A DNA stretch of 64,000 nt from Bacteroides luhongzhouii (GCF_009193295.2 NZ_CP059973.1:3348001-3412000); one strand, 5' to 3'. Counted from the stretch's first letter, positions 18,109 through 26,861 are shown. Translations and numbers: made by a program. Notes: a model not told the origin generated them from the sequence alone.

Positions 18109-18136
18109 GGCTTTATGATTATTATAAGAATGATTG

Positions 18137-18144
18137 CAAAAGTA
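18137..18144 (-). promoter_or_regulatory. -7 element of the SDR-uxuA promoter
   Basis: Minus strand TACTTTTG, an exact TAnnTTTG match. Transcription would start ~25 bases before the SDR ATG. It lies only 28 bases from the first divergent araC element. Confidence 0.65.
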
Positions 18145-18171
18145 GTGGGTTTTTAAATATTGTATGATGCG

Positions 18172-18200
18172 TATCTTTGCAAGATATTTACTTATCTTTG
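18172..18200 (+). promoter_or_regulatory. two tandem -7 elements for the AraC gene
   Basis: TATCTTTG occurs twice, at 18172-18179 and 18193-18200, each followed by GCAA-like sequence. The 21-base spacing could mean two start sites, or a direct repeat bound by a regulator. The second lies ~25 bases from the GGAGG-preceded ATG at 18226. Confidence 0.55.
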
Positions 18201-18225
18201 CAAAGTTAAGATTGATGGAGGTAAT

Positions 18226-19089
18226 ATGAAGAAGATAATGAATGAGAAGTTGACTATTTCGTCCTCCAATCCTGTCCGTGCCCGCTTTTATGACTATCCA
18301 CGGTTTACTTATCCGTGGCATTTTCATAGTGAATATGAAATTATTTACGTGGAAGAGGGGGAAGGGGATTGCCTGGTGGGCGATAGTATTATATCTTACT
18401 CAAAAGGAGATCTGATTCTTTTCGGGTCGGAGCTTCCTCATAGTATGCAGACACCTCCCTGTCAGGATGAACTTCCGGAGTTGAAGGTGAAAGGAGTCAA
18501 CATTCAGTTTGAAAAAGATTTTATGCATTATTCTATTTCCCAATACTCACAGTTTATTCCGATTAAAAACCTTCTGGAAGATGCTTGCAGAGGAATCCGG
18601 TTCACTGTAAAGCGTTCAAAGAAAATTCTTGGATTATTAAAGCAGATTCCTTCTGCAAAAGGAGCCGAACAGATTATTCTGCTGCTTTCATTATTACAGG
18701 TGATGGCAACAGATACTAACAGGAAATACCTGACGACTTCTCATTACACTCCTTCTCCTTCCGTCATGAGGAATGAAAGGATGGAAAAAGTAATAGCTTA
18801 TCTCAATAAGCATTATACCGAATCTGTCGGACTGAACGAAATCGCCTCTTATACGGCAATGAATCCTTCCGCTTTTTGTCGTTATTTTAAAGAGAATACG
18901 GGCAAGACATTCAAGGAGTATGTGCTTGAGATGCGTATCGGTTATGCATGCAAATTGTTGAGCAATAGTATGATGAGCGTATCTCAAATCAGTGCGACTT
19001 GCGGGTTCGAGTCTCCTGTACACTTTAACCGCACATTCAAAAAAGTAACAGGAATGACTCCTACTTTGTATAGGGAGCAAATGGAATGA
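18226..19089 (+). CDS. AraC family transcriptional regulator
   Basis: 287 residues from the ATG at 18226, which has a good ribosome-binding site (GGAGG, 5 bases upstream); the longer frame starts inside the promoters. The N-terminal half is a cupin sensor (WHFHSEYEIIYVEEGEG... SKGDLILFGSELPH). The C-terminal ~100 residues carry the two helix-turn-helix motifs (VGLNEIASYTAMNPSAFCRYF and VSQISATCGFESPVHFNRTF). It faces the SDR-uxuA operon and probably controls it in response to a uronate. The ligand is not visible from sequence. Confidence 0.92.
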   Translation: MKKIMNEKLTISSSNPVRARFYDYPRFTYPWHFHSEYEIIYVEEGEGDCLVGDSIISYSKGDLILFGSELPHSMQTPPCQDELPELKVKGVNIQFEKDFMHYSISQYSQFIPIKNLLEDACRGIRFTVKRSKKILGLLKQIPSAKGAEQIILLLSLLQVMATDTNRKYLTTSHYTPSPSVMRNERMEKVIAYLNKHYTESVGLNEIASYTAMNPSAFCRYFKENTGKTFKEYVLEMRIGYACKLLSNSMMSVSQISATCGFESPVHFNRTFKKVTGMTPTLYREQME

Positions 19090-19291
19090 GTTTTCTACTG
19101 TGACATTGACAACGGATCTTCTGGAACCGGGAAAGAAATATCTGCTTCATCTCTACGAGGATGATGACAAACTGAATGCACGGACGAAAGTACGTACCAC
19201 TCATAAGAAAATAGAAGCAGGTGATAAGCTTGTATTGAAGTTAAAGGCAAGCGGTGGGGCTGCATTACATTTTATTCCGATTGCAAAGTGA
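19082..19291 (+). pseudogene. C-terminal remnant of a GH97 glycosidase
   Basis: Beginning inside the end of the AraC gene and with no proper start (only a GTG at 19100), ~65 residues read as the C-terminal beta domain of GH97 (SusB-like) alpha-glycosidases: TLTTDLLEPGKKYLLHLYEDD, then KTTHKKIEAGDKLVLKLKA-type strand and the terminal GGAALHFIPI. No catalytic domain is present anywhere near. Most likely a deletion joined the AraC 3' end to the last ~200 bases of a GH97 gene once belonging to this locus. Family assignment is by recognition only. Confidence 0.6.
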
Positions 19292-19366
19292 AGTATCTAC
19301 ATTTCTGGTTTATTCGGTAAACATAGAAAATTATGACTTGGTGCTTTAGCTCATTCAATAAAAGAG

Positions 19367-19750
19367 CTAAAGCACTAGTTCCTTGAACAGTCTTTCCAAA
19401 GTATTATCCAAATCTTCAGAGAATCCCGGATGGGGACGGGATACCTGAATACAGGAACTTTTTACCGCGGTCAGCCATCGGAAACGATCCGGAATATCCA
19501 TATTGGCAATAACTCCTCCTTCCTTATTTCCCTGGCAAATTTTGTCGAAGACTTTCAGCCCTTCTTTCAGGCAATTAATGTCCAATTCGGAAGAGAACAG
19601 TTTCAGTTTGTTTTCATCTATTGTATAAAGAGATTTGAGATATTTGCGCCGTTTGGAAAACAGTACAATACCTACATTAATAAATTCCTCACGTTCTACT
19701 TTAGGAACGAAACGGATAACTGCGTATTCATATAAGTGCCTTTCTTGCAT
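19367..19750 (-). CDS. DUF3037 family protein
   Basis: 127 residues from MQERHLYEYAVIRFVP; an upstream ATG (19762) would add four residues and overlap the kinase gene more. DUF3037 landmarks are YAVIRFVPKVEREEFINVGIVLFSKR and the C-terminal SSCIQVSRPHPGFSEDL. Biochemical function is unknown. The family is regularly encoded directly after a HipA-like kinase, as here, with overlapping frames, so the two proteins probably work together. Confidence 0.82.
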   Translation of the reverse strand: MQERHLYEYAVIRFVPKVEREEFINVGIVLFSKRRKYLKSLYTIDENKLKLFSSELDINCLKEGLKVFDKICQGNKEGGVIANMDIPDRFRWLTAVKSSCIQVSRPHPGFSEDLDNTLERLFKELVL

Positions 19751-20510
19751 TTTGCGCTTCATTTACAAATATTTCGGAATGCTTGATCCTTTCTTCTAAA
19801 AATTGAATATAAACATCTCTCAAGTCTTGCGGAGTTTCCTGTCCTTCCGTCCAGTTCAACCAGTCATCGGGGATGGCATTGACTATCTCCCGTATCTTTT
19901 CATCGGTAAGTAGTTTCTTGAATGTTGCATCTACTTCTTCCAACTGATCGGCAAATGGCAAAAGTACGTGATCTTTTATTTGTACGAACGGACTAAGTGC
20001 GTGTTTCTGCCAATTCGTCCACGAATGATGGAAATAAAGGGAAGCTCCATGGTCGATTAACCACAATTCTTTATGCCACATCAGCATATTCGTATTCTTG
20101 ATTGTACGGTCTACATTGGTCAATAATGCATCCAGCCATACAATTTGCGAAGCAATTTTACCGTCCACCTTATGCACAACAGGGTCGAACGTCAATGAAC
20201 CGGATAGAAAATGCAAGCCCAGATTTAATCCACGGCTCCATTGCAGTAAATCCTGTATTTCTTCGTCCGCTTCCGTCCGTCCGAATGCCTCATCCAGATT
20301 CAAAAATATAATTTCCGGAACTCTGAATCCCAGTGTACGGGCAATTTCTCCCCCTATCAATTCGGCGATAAGGGCTTTAGTCCCATGTCCTGCTCCTCTG
20401 AATTTTACGACATATTTGAATTCATCATCCGCTTCAGCCAAAGCCGGCAATGATCCTCCTTCCCGCAAGGGAAGAATATATCTTGTTACGTTTGCTGTAC
20501 GTAAATCCAT
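19728..20510 (-). CDS. HipA-family kinase-like protein
   Basis: 260 residues, about 60% of full HipA length, and without the HipA N-terminal subdomain. Kinase-like landmarks: K36 in YVVKFRG as the probable ATP-binding Lys, HGTKALIAELIGGEIA, the catalytic-loop TNVDRTIKNTNML (D134, N139), and DHGASLYF (D153) as the metal-binding DFG equivalent. No HipB-type HTH antitoxin gene adjoins; the partner is DUF3037. It might phosphorylate a protein or tRNA-synthetase-like target as HipA does, but that is inference. An AT-rich near-match (TATCTTTA) of a -7 element lies ~25 bases upstream of the start. Confidence 0.82.
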   Translation of the reverse strand: MDLRTANVTRYILPLREGGSLPALAEADDEFKYVVKFRGAGHGTKALIAELIGGEIARTLGFRVPEIIFLNLDEAFGRTEADEEIQDLLQWSRGLNLGLHFLSGSLTFDPVVHKVDGKIASQIVWLDALLTNVDRTIKNTNMLMWHKELWLIDHGASLYFHHSWTNWQKHALSPFVQIKDHVLLPFADQLEEVDATFKKLLTDEKIREIVNAIPDDWLNWTEGQETPQDLRDVYIQFLEERIKHSEIFVNEAQNARKALI

Positions 20511-20926
20511 ATAACTCCTTTCTTAAATTGAGAATAAAGATACAACGTTTTTATGGAATAGTCAGTGAAAGGCTTCCTATAATAATAGTTTTTTTGTATT
20601 TTTCAGTTGAGTATATTTTCTCTTTGCTGCGTATTATATAGAGCAATGATAAATGAATTAAACATGAAACTACTTCGATTTTTGCGGTTTGGAATAATGT
20701 CTGTTATTCTGCTACCCGGTAGTATGGCTGCGGAATGGTGGAAGAACAGCCAAAGAAGAGTAACTTTCCGACTTATTATCACTGAAATCTATTTTATACT
20801 CATATCCCTTTCGTATATATAAGTAAATAGGTCAGTAAATAGATTGTTTTGAAATCAGAGATAGGATTCAGTTTTAAAAGTGATTAGTTTTATATAAGGT
20901 AGAAAGAACCTGTTACGATAAAAAGG
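20511..20926. other. intergenic, possible signal-peptide fragment
   Basis: About 415 bases without a convincing gene. A plus-strand frame at 20646-20822 (58 codons) contains MKLLRFLRFGIMSVILL and MAAEWW, which resemble a signal peptide and cleavage site, but then degenerates to hydrophobic sequence. It may be the start of a lost secreted protein. No promoter match was found for it. Confidence 0.3.
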
Positions 20927-20966
20927 AAAAGCTCTGTAAGAACGAAGGGTTCTATACAGAGCTTTT
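20927..20966. terminator. hairpin terminator after the NlpE-like gene
   Basis: A perfect 12-bp stem (AAAAGCTCTGTA with TACAGAGCTTTT), loop of 16 bases, T-rich on the plus side and A-rich on the other, so it can act in either direction. It lies 27 bases past the lipoprotein stop at 20993. Confidence 0.75.
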
Positions 20967-20992
20967 TTTACTGGTTAGGGTTAGGCTTATTA

Positions 20993-21466
20993 TTATTTTA
21001 CCTTGATGATGTCATAATTCAGATCGCTGACAGCTTCTTGCAAGCTATCGTTCACCAAACGAAGAGTGGTGTCATTAACAATCACGAAATACATCGGAGC
21101 TTCACCATCTTTCGGAGTTAATTTTACAGCTGTAACAGGTTTTTTGTTCACTACCTTGTGTACAGTCTCTTGTTTTCCTTTTGAAGTGAAAGTCTTGTTT
21201 TGTCCTTGACCTTCAGCGTCGAGGTAAGTCATATCCAGTGTATACGCAGTATCCACACCGTCAGTTGCAGCGTTCAGGGTCAGTACATAGTCAATACCCG
21301 GACCGTCGGCAGCAGGAAGAGTACCTTCATAAACTTCAGTCAATTCGGTAATCGGAGTCATAGCAAGAGCTAGACTGTCTGCTTGTGCCTCTGCGGCTTT
21401 GTTTGCTTTTGATTGGCATGATGCCAAAGCAGCTACGACTGCTGCTAACATAATTACTTTTTTCAT
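20993..21466 (-). CDS. NlpE-like lipoprotein lacking the CxxC motif
   Basis: 157 residues. SPII signal with lipobox ALASC (Cys ~17). Residues ~46-65 match the N-terminal motif of NlpE (YEGTLPAADGPGIDYVLTL). In E. coli NlpE this reads PCADCPGI with a Cys pair; here both cysteines are replaced (PAADGPGI). NlpE senses envelope stress and copper through its cysteines, so this protein cannot use that mechanism as such. Remaining sequence forms a small beta barrel (TYTLDMTYLD, VTAVKLTPKD, TTLRLVND). Probably an outer-membrane lipoprotein; function uncertain. Confidence 0.75.
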   Translation of the reverse strand: MKKVIMLAAVVAALASCQSKANKAAEAQADSLALAMTPITELTEVYEGTLPAADGPGIDYVLTLNAATDGVDTAYTLDMTYLDAEGQGQNKTFTSKGKQETVHKVVNKKPVTAVKLTPKDGEAPMYFVIVNDTTLRLVNDSLQEAVSDLNYDIIKVK

Positions 21467-21523
21467 CGTTAAGTGCTTTAAGTTAATATAAATATAGTGA
21501 GCTATTGCTCGTTTTTTGCTATC

Positions 21524-22816
21524 CTATTCTTGTTCCTCATCCCGTTTGATGACAAGCAGTTTGTCTACTCGTCCGCGGTCCATATCCACCACTTCGAATT
21601 GCAGATTCTTGTAGGTGAAGATGTCTCCTGCTTTCGGGATGCGACCAATCAGGAACATGGCCAGTCCACCCAGAGTGGTGAAGTCTTCCGATTCCAGATC
21701 TTCGTAGGATAGGATACCCATTTCCTCCATGAAGTCGTCGATATTCATTGAAGCTTCCACCAGCATTGAACCATCCTGCCTTGTGACGATTTCTTCTTCT
21801 TCCATTTCATCCTCTTCAAGGATATCTCCGAAGATACTTTCGGTCAGGTCGTGCAGTGTGATAATACCTTCTGTGCTGCCATACTCGTTAACAACAACTC
21901 CGAACTTGTTTTTGTTCTTCTTAAATAGCTCTAAAACTTTATTTGCATACAAACTTTCCGGAATAAAGAGGGGGGGACGGGCAATTTCGCGTAAGTTAAA
22001 CTCCTTTTTATTGCCTACCATCAGGATAATATCCTTTACCGAAACAACACCGATAATCTCGTCTTTCCGTTCGTCTACCAGCAGATATTTACTGTAATGT
22101 TCTTCTTCGATAATCTTCATCACTTTTTCCTGTACATCATCAGGGTGAAGGATAATAAGATCTCTGCGGTGTGTCATCAGTTCGTTGGCGCGTTTATCAG
22201 AGAAACGGAACACGTCGCGTATCATTTCTGTTTCCTCTTTGTCAATCACACCCTGCTCCGAACTTTGGTGCAGAATCATTTTGATTTCCTCCTGCGTCAT
22301 GGGGCGTTCTTCGCTTTTCAGACCGATAAGTTTGTTCAGTAACCGGGTAGAGACACTTAGCAACCATACAAAAGGATAAGAAACCTTCGTCAGCAGAATC
22401 ATGACCGGGCTGAACAAAGTGGCGTATCGCTCCGGATTACTAAGAGCAATGGATTTAGGAACCAGCTCTCCGATTATCAGAGAAAGATAGGTGATAATTG
22501 CTACGGTAGTAATCATTGCCAGGTTGCGTGCATAAGCTTCTGCGCCCGGAATGAGAGAAAAGAAAGGAACGAGATCGTCGGCAATAGCCACACCACCATA
22601 CGCACCGGATACGATACCGATCAGCGTGATACCAATCTGAATGGTAGATAAGAACTTTTCCGGTTCTTCCAATTGTTTTAAAACTCCACGGGCTGATTTG
22701 TTACCTTTTGCGACAAGTGTTTCAAGACGTGCTTTGCTGGATGATACCAACGCAATTTCATACATGGCAAAAATGCCATTCAGTATAAGTAAGAAAAGTA
22801 TGATAAGAAATTCCAT
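21524..22816 (-). CDS. CNNM/CorC family protein (DUF21, CBS pair, CorC_HlyC)
   Basis: 430 residues. The DUF21 membrane domain (~1-190) has about four hydrophobic segments (LIILFLLILNGIFAMYEIAL, the LIGIVSGAYGG region, ITYLSLIIGELVP and VMILLTKVSYPFVWLLS). Two CBS domains follow (~205-330, with MTHRRDLIILH and VSVKDIIL), then a CorC_HlyC transporter-associated domain (~345-428, LGGLAMFLIGRIPKAGDIF). Members are linked to Mg2+ or Co2+ efflux and were once called hemolysins. Upstream and downstream genes do not appear to be in one operon. Confident in family, not in ion. Confidence 0.9.
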   Translation of the reverse strand: MEFLIILFLLILNGIFAMYEIALVSSSKARLETLVAKGNKSARGVLKQLEEPEKFLSTIQIGITLIGIVSGAYGGVAIADDLVPFFSLIPGAEAYARNLAMITTVAIITYLSLIIGELVPKSIALSNPERYATLFSPVMILLTKVSYPFVWLLSVSTRLLNKLIGLKSEERPMTQEEIKMILHQSSEQGVIDKEETEMIRDVFRFSDKRANELMTHRRDLIILHPDDVQEKVMKIIEEEHYSKYLLVDERKDEIIGVVSVKDIILMVGNKKEFNLREIARPPLFIPESLYANKVLELFKKNKNKFGVVVNEYGSTEGIITLHDLTESIFGDILEEDEMEEEEIVTRQDGSMLVEASMNIDDFMEEMGILSYEDLESEDFTTLGGLAMFLIGRIPKAGDIFTYKNLQFEVVDMDRGRVDKLLVIKRDEEQE

Positions 22817-22991
22817 AAATGGATTAAAATGGTTATTGCTTCGAAATTATATAAAAAAAGAATACTCTCTGTATATATTAATGATAATTAGGTAAAATTG
22901 TTTGCTTCGCTATGTCGGTATTTTACAAAAAAGGAGGAGAATATGCGGATAAATTAAGGCATTTGAATATAGGTTGTATTGATAAATATTC

Positions 22992-23020
22992 AGGAGGGTA
23001 CCCTTTTCGGATACCCTCCT
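22992..23020 (-). terminator. probable terminator of the TonB receptor-M48 unit
   Basis: A 9-bp perfect stem (AGGAGGGTA with TACCCTCCT) and 11-base loop, 28 bases past the M48 stop at 23049. The T-tract on the minus strand is weak, so termination may be partial. Confidence 0.5.
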
Positions 23021-23048
23021 GGTAGTAATTATACGAAAGTATTGTTCC

Positions 23049-23834
23049 TTACTTCTTGGCGTAGCTGTCTGCTTTGGCTTTTGTACGTTCAATACGCTTT
23101 TGAGTGTCCGGATGTGAAGAGAACATTCTTTGTGCATAGGATGCTTTAGGAGCATCTTTTGCAAGTTCTGCTAATTTACTCAAGGCATTTGCCATTGCAT
23201 ACGGGTCGATACCGTTTTTTACGCAGAATTCAACACCGTAATCATCGGCTTCATTTTCTTGCTTTTGTGAGAATTGTGCACCGGCAAGAGCTTCCGCCAT
23301 AGCTCCTAGTTCGGAGTCTGTCAGTTTGGCAACTTTGTCGTTGGCTGCACCTGCCGCGTTTTTCACAGCTGATCGTAGGTAGGCATTTTTCATAGCGTCT
23401 TTGGAATCAGTGTGAACCACATGACCGATTTCATGACCTACCACTGCCATAACTTCTTCGTCCGTCATAACATCCATCAGACCAGCGCAGATACGTACAC
23501 TACCGTCACCGCAGGCAAAGGCGTTTACGTCTACCACTTCATATACACCAAAGTTTAGTTTCAGTCCGTCCACTTCTTTGATGTGTCCGGTCAGTTTCTC
23601 CAGACGTTTGCCATATTCGGTATCAGGTTTTGTCAATGGATTATGAGTGTCCATCCATGCCATATATTCCTTACTCATATTAGCAATGTCCGCATCAGAT
23701 AACGTAACGGCTGATACTACATCTTTACCTGCTTGTAAAGCTTTTCCTAAATTAATCTTCTTGCCGAATTGTGCAGAAGCTGTCATTCCCATGCCTAACA
23801 AGACGAAGGCAATCATTACAATTTCTCTTTTCAT
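23049..23834 (-). CDS. M48 family metalloprotease, secreted
   Basis: 261 residues with a signal peptide (IAFVLLGMGMTASAQ). The zinc site HExxH is in AVVGHEIGHVVHTD, and the third ligand Glu is in the EADDYGVEF block. The C-terminal SSHPDTQKRIE motif is typical of M48C (BepA/LoiP-like) periplasmic proteases that clear or assist outer-membrane proteins. It follows the TonB-dependent receptor by 32 bases on the same strand, so a shared transcript is likely; whether it matures that receptor is open. Confidence 0.9.
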   Translation of the reverse strand: MKREIVMIAFVLLGMGMTASAQFGKKINLGKALQAGKDVVSAVTLSDADIANMSKEYMAWMDTHNPLTKPDTEYGKRLEKLTGHIKEVDGLKLNFGVYEVVDVNAFACGDGSVRICAGLMDVMTDEEVMAVVGHEIGHVVHTDSKDAMKNAYLRSAVKNAAGAANDKVAKLTDSELGAMAEALAGAQFSQKQENEADDYGVEFCVKNGIDPYAMANALSKLAELAKDAPKASYAQRMFSSHPDTQKRIERTKAKADSYAKK

Positions 23835-23866
23835 ACTCTTTTCTAGTTTAATATTTAATGCATAAA

Positions 23867-26245
23867 TTAATACTCAAATGTGATTCCTAATGTAGGGAGT
23901 AGTGTCCCGCTCGATTGCTTGATACTTTTCATCTTATAATGCTGATTGTCGGCAGGAGCTTCCGGATTCTCTATGATGCCGGTGCTCATCAGTACATCCT
24001 GCTGTTTCAGTTTGCTTGCCGTGATATTTTGCAAATCAAGATAGAATCCCAGCATACAATGCTTCAGATAAAATGTCTTGTCGATGCGGAGGTCTACCTG
24101 CGCAAAGGCCGGAAGTCGTTCCTTATTGTATTTCGAATAGTCGTAATATGCTTTGCCTTGTGCATCCCAGGCGGATACCAAGGATGACTTTTCTTCATCA
24201 TAAGGTGTATAAGGAGCACCACCGATGCAACTGACTTTCATGCCGACACTCCATTGGTGGGGCAGATTGTAAGTTCCTCGTAAATTGAAAATATACCGGT
24301 TATCCCATGCGGATGCAATGTATTCGCTCTCTTTGTTGTTGCGGTATTCACTTTTAAAGATGGTAAAGGAGGAAGCCAGATTCAGTTTCTTGGCGATCAG
24401 CCACTTTACCAGAATTTCCGCGCCATACGAACGTCCTTGAGCAGTAGAAGTCAGCAATTCATTGCCAATCACTCCATAGTCATTTCCTTTGCAGGTAAGA
24501 GGAATACCGTCTACAACGGAAAGCGGAATTTTATCATAGTCTTTATAGAATCCTTCGATGGAGACTTCGAACGTATCTCCTTTGCGCCAACTAATGCCCA
24601 GACTTTCCTGGCTGACTTTCATATAGCGCAGATTGTATTTGTTGACATACATTCCGTTATTATCTTTAAAACCGAGTGCCGTGTAAGGAGGCAATTGATA
24701 ATAAAGTCCTGCATTTCCGCTTACGAACCAATGCTCGGCAAGTTGGTAGGAAAGTGATATGCGGGGAGAAAGTTGGTCGGAGAGTGACTTCATGGCAGAC
24801 GAATAATTGTTGGCATCAGCTCTCAATCCCAGGGAAGCTGTGAAACGTTCGTCCATCGAAGAGTAGCTGATAGTGCCGAAAAGTCCCCAACGCGTCATTC
24901 CCAAATAGGTGTGGTAATCAAACGTTTGTGCCTGATTGGTATATGCCTTTTGAAAGGTGGTGTTGGTATATTGACTATAATCCAGGTTTACTCCGAGATT
25001 GACTTTCCAGTTGCGGAAAGAAGATTTGTTTTCGAAACGGAATTTCGTTTCCTGTTCGGCAGAACGGAGGCGGAGCATCAGATTCTCCGGAATGCTTTCA
25101 TCATTCTGACGATATTTGGTATTGCGGTTGTTCAGATAACTGTGGCTGACTATTACCGATTGCACATGCGGACCTGCATAATGGCGATATACGGCACCTA
25201 AGGTAAACGTTTCCTGCTTGATTTTCGGCAGGTAACTAAGGATATATTCATTGTCTTCGCTATCTGCTTTCGTATTCAGCCGCATATTATCGATTCCCCC
25301 AAGTCCCAATATCGTCAGTTCGTTCTGTTCGTTGAACCGGGTTTTCAACTTGAATTGCGCGTCGGTGAAAGTCGGCAGGAAAGGCAGGTCGAGCATATCA
25401 AACAGGAATTGCAGATAAGATTGACGCACAGATACCAGATAGGAGGTTTTCTTTCCAATATGTCCGTTGGAGGCCAGAGAGACTTCGGATGCTCCGAGGG
25501 TAGCTTTTAGTGAGTTATGCTCCATATCTCCGTCACGCAATTTGAAATCAAGCACGGAGCTAAGCGCGTTCCCTCTATCAGTGGGGAAAGCACCGGTGTA
25601 GAAATTCACTTCACGTATCAGGTCGGCATTAAGGATTCCCACCGGACCGCCGGATGCTCCTTGCGTGCTGAAGTGATTGATATTGGGAATTTCCACTCCG
25701 TCCAGATAGAAACGGTTTTCAGAAGGAGAGCCACCGCGTACAATCAGGTCATTGCGGTAGCCGATAGGAGAGAAGGCAACTCCCGGGTAAGACTGTACAA
25801 TCCGCGAAATATCCCGGTTGGCTCCCGGACTCTTTTCTATTTCCTGCAATCCGATGATGCGCAGGCTGACCGGGCTTTCCTGGTCGCGCCGGAAAGGAGA
25901 AGCGGTGACGGTTACTCCTGCGAGTTCGGTCAGGTTTTCTTCCATTTCTATCGAAATGTTCAGATCTTTGGTAGATAAGATATATTCGGGAGTAGTGACA
26001 CTTTTGTAGCCGATGGCTGTTGCTTGCAAACGGTAGATGCCGGGAGGCACTTGTTCGATAGTGAAATGCCCTTCCGCATTGGTGACGCCACCTTTGTTCA
26101 GCCCAAGAATCATAACGTTAATGAATTCTAATGGCTGACGGCTGTTTTTTTCAATCACTATCCCCTTAATTTGATGTACAGGTTGTGCCTGTAACAGGGA
26201 AAGCAGGATGTTGGAAAATAGTAGCAGTGTCAACAGTTTTTTCAT
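23867..26245 (-). CDS. TonB-dependent receptor with carboxypeptidase-regulatory N-domain
   Basis: 792 residues. Signal peptide (LLLFSNILLSLLQAQ), then a CarboxypepD_reg-like domain (~24-110, IKGIVIEKNSRQPLEFINV... TAIGYKSV), a plug domain (~115-230, IVQSYPGVAFSPIGYRNDLIVRGG and FYLDGVEIPN), and a long outer-membrane barrel ending in LGITFEY, with the usual terminal aromatic residue. There is no SusD partner and no long SusC-type insert, so this is a stand-alone receptor, perhaps for metal, cofactor or peptide. A near-match -7 element (TACTTTCG) lies ~25 bases upstream. The substrate cannot be told. Confidence 0.92.
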   Translation of the reverse strand: MKKLLTLLLFSNILLSLLQAQPVHQIKGIVIEKNSRQPLEFINVMILGLNKGGVTNAEGHFTIEQVPPGIYRLQATAIGYKSVTTPEYILSTKDLNISIEMEENLTELAGVTVTASPFRRDQESPVSLRIIGLQEIEKSPGANRDISRIVQSYPGVAFSPIGYRNDLIVRGGSPSENRFYLDGVEIPNINHFSTQGASGGPVGILNADLIREVNFYTGAFPTDRGNALSSVLDFKLRDGDMEHNSLKATLGASEVSLASNGHIGKKTSYLVSVRQSYLQFLFDMLDLPFLPTFTDAQFKLKTRFNEQNELTILGLGGIDNMRLNTKADSEDNEYILSYLPKIKQETFTLGAVYRHYAGPHVQSVIVSHSYLNNRNTKYRQNDESIPENLMLRLRSAEQETKFRFENKSSFRNWKVNLGVNLDYSQYTNTTFQKAYTNQAQTFDYHTYLGMTRWGLFGTISYSSMDERFTASLGLRADANNYSSAMKSLSDQLSPRISLSYQLAEHWFVSGNAGLYYQLPPYTALGFKDNNGMYVNKYNLRYMKVSQESLGISWRKGDTFEVSIEGFYKDYDKIPLSVVDGIPLTCKGNDYGVIGNELLTSTAQGRSYGAEILVKWLIAKKLNLASSFTIFKSEYRNNKESEYIASAWDNRYIFNLRGTYNLPHQWSVGMKVSCIGGAPYTPYDEEKSSLVSAWDAQGKAYYDYSKYNKERLPAFAQVDLRIDKTFYLKHCMLGFYLDLQNITASKLKQQDVLMSTGIIENPEAPADNQHYKMKSIKQSSGTLLPTLGITFEY

Positions 26246-26393
26246 GTGATTGCAAATTGTCGCTGCGAAAGTACAAAAAAAGTATTAAATAATGATACCT
26301 TCCGTGAATAAAAATAGAATCACTTCTAATTTGGTTCGTTTTACCTATTGATAAAGTTAGCCGTATTTTGTTTCACATTTCATTTTTATATCT

Positions 26394-26401
26394 TATTTTT
26401 G
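26394..26401 (+). promoter_or_regulatory. -7 element of the DUF2007-esterase unit
   Basis: TATTTTTG, an exact TAnnTTTG match, with a leader of ~22 bases before the ATG at 26427. Confidence 0.55.
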
Positions 26402-26426
26402 TGGGGCATATTAAAACAGATTCCTG

Positions 26427-26861
26427 ATGAAGACTGTAAAATTGATAACTTGTAATGATGCGATGAAGGCACATATCCTTCAGGGAGCATTGGAGAATGA
26501 AGGCATCGAGTCTATTCTGCACAATGAGAATTTCTCTACTTTGTATAAAAGTTGCGTGAGTAGTATAGCAGGGGTGGATATATTGGTGGCAGATGAAGAC
26601 TACGAGAATGCTGTCCAAGTGTTGAAGGATAACGATAGTTGGCCGGAAGAGTTGACGCTTTGTCCGTACTGCGGTTCATCGGACATCCAGTTGGTGTTGA
26701 GAAAAGGAAAGCGCTGGCGTGCGGTGGGTGCTGCTATCATTTCTGCATTGATGGTCATTCCTCCGGGAGATAACCACTGGAACTATACTTGTAAACAGTG
26801 TCATAAAACCTTTGAAATGCCGGTTTCTAAATTTAATCCTCCAGCTGAAACAGAGGAATAA
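26427..26861 (+). CDS. DUF2007 protein with zinc ribbon
   Basis: 144 residues. The N-terminal ~70 residues are a DUF2007 domain (MKTVKLITCNDAMKAHILQGA, then GVDILVADEDYENAVQVL), a small alpha/beta fold proposed for signal transduction. The rest holds a split zinc ribbon with Cys pairs CPYC and CKQC, separated by a hydrophobic stretch (VGAAIISALMVIP) that might touch the membrane. It is cytoplasmic or membrane-associated. Followed after 26 bases by the esterase gene. No established function. Confidence 0.8.
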   Translation: MKTVKLITCNDAMKAHILQGALENEGIESILHNENFSTLYKSCVSSIAGVDILVADEDYENAVQVLKDNDSWPEELTLCPYCGSSDIQLVLRKGKRWRAVGAAIISALMVIPPGDNHWNYTCKQCHKTFEMPVSKFNPPAETEE

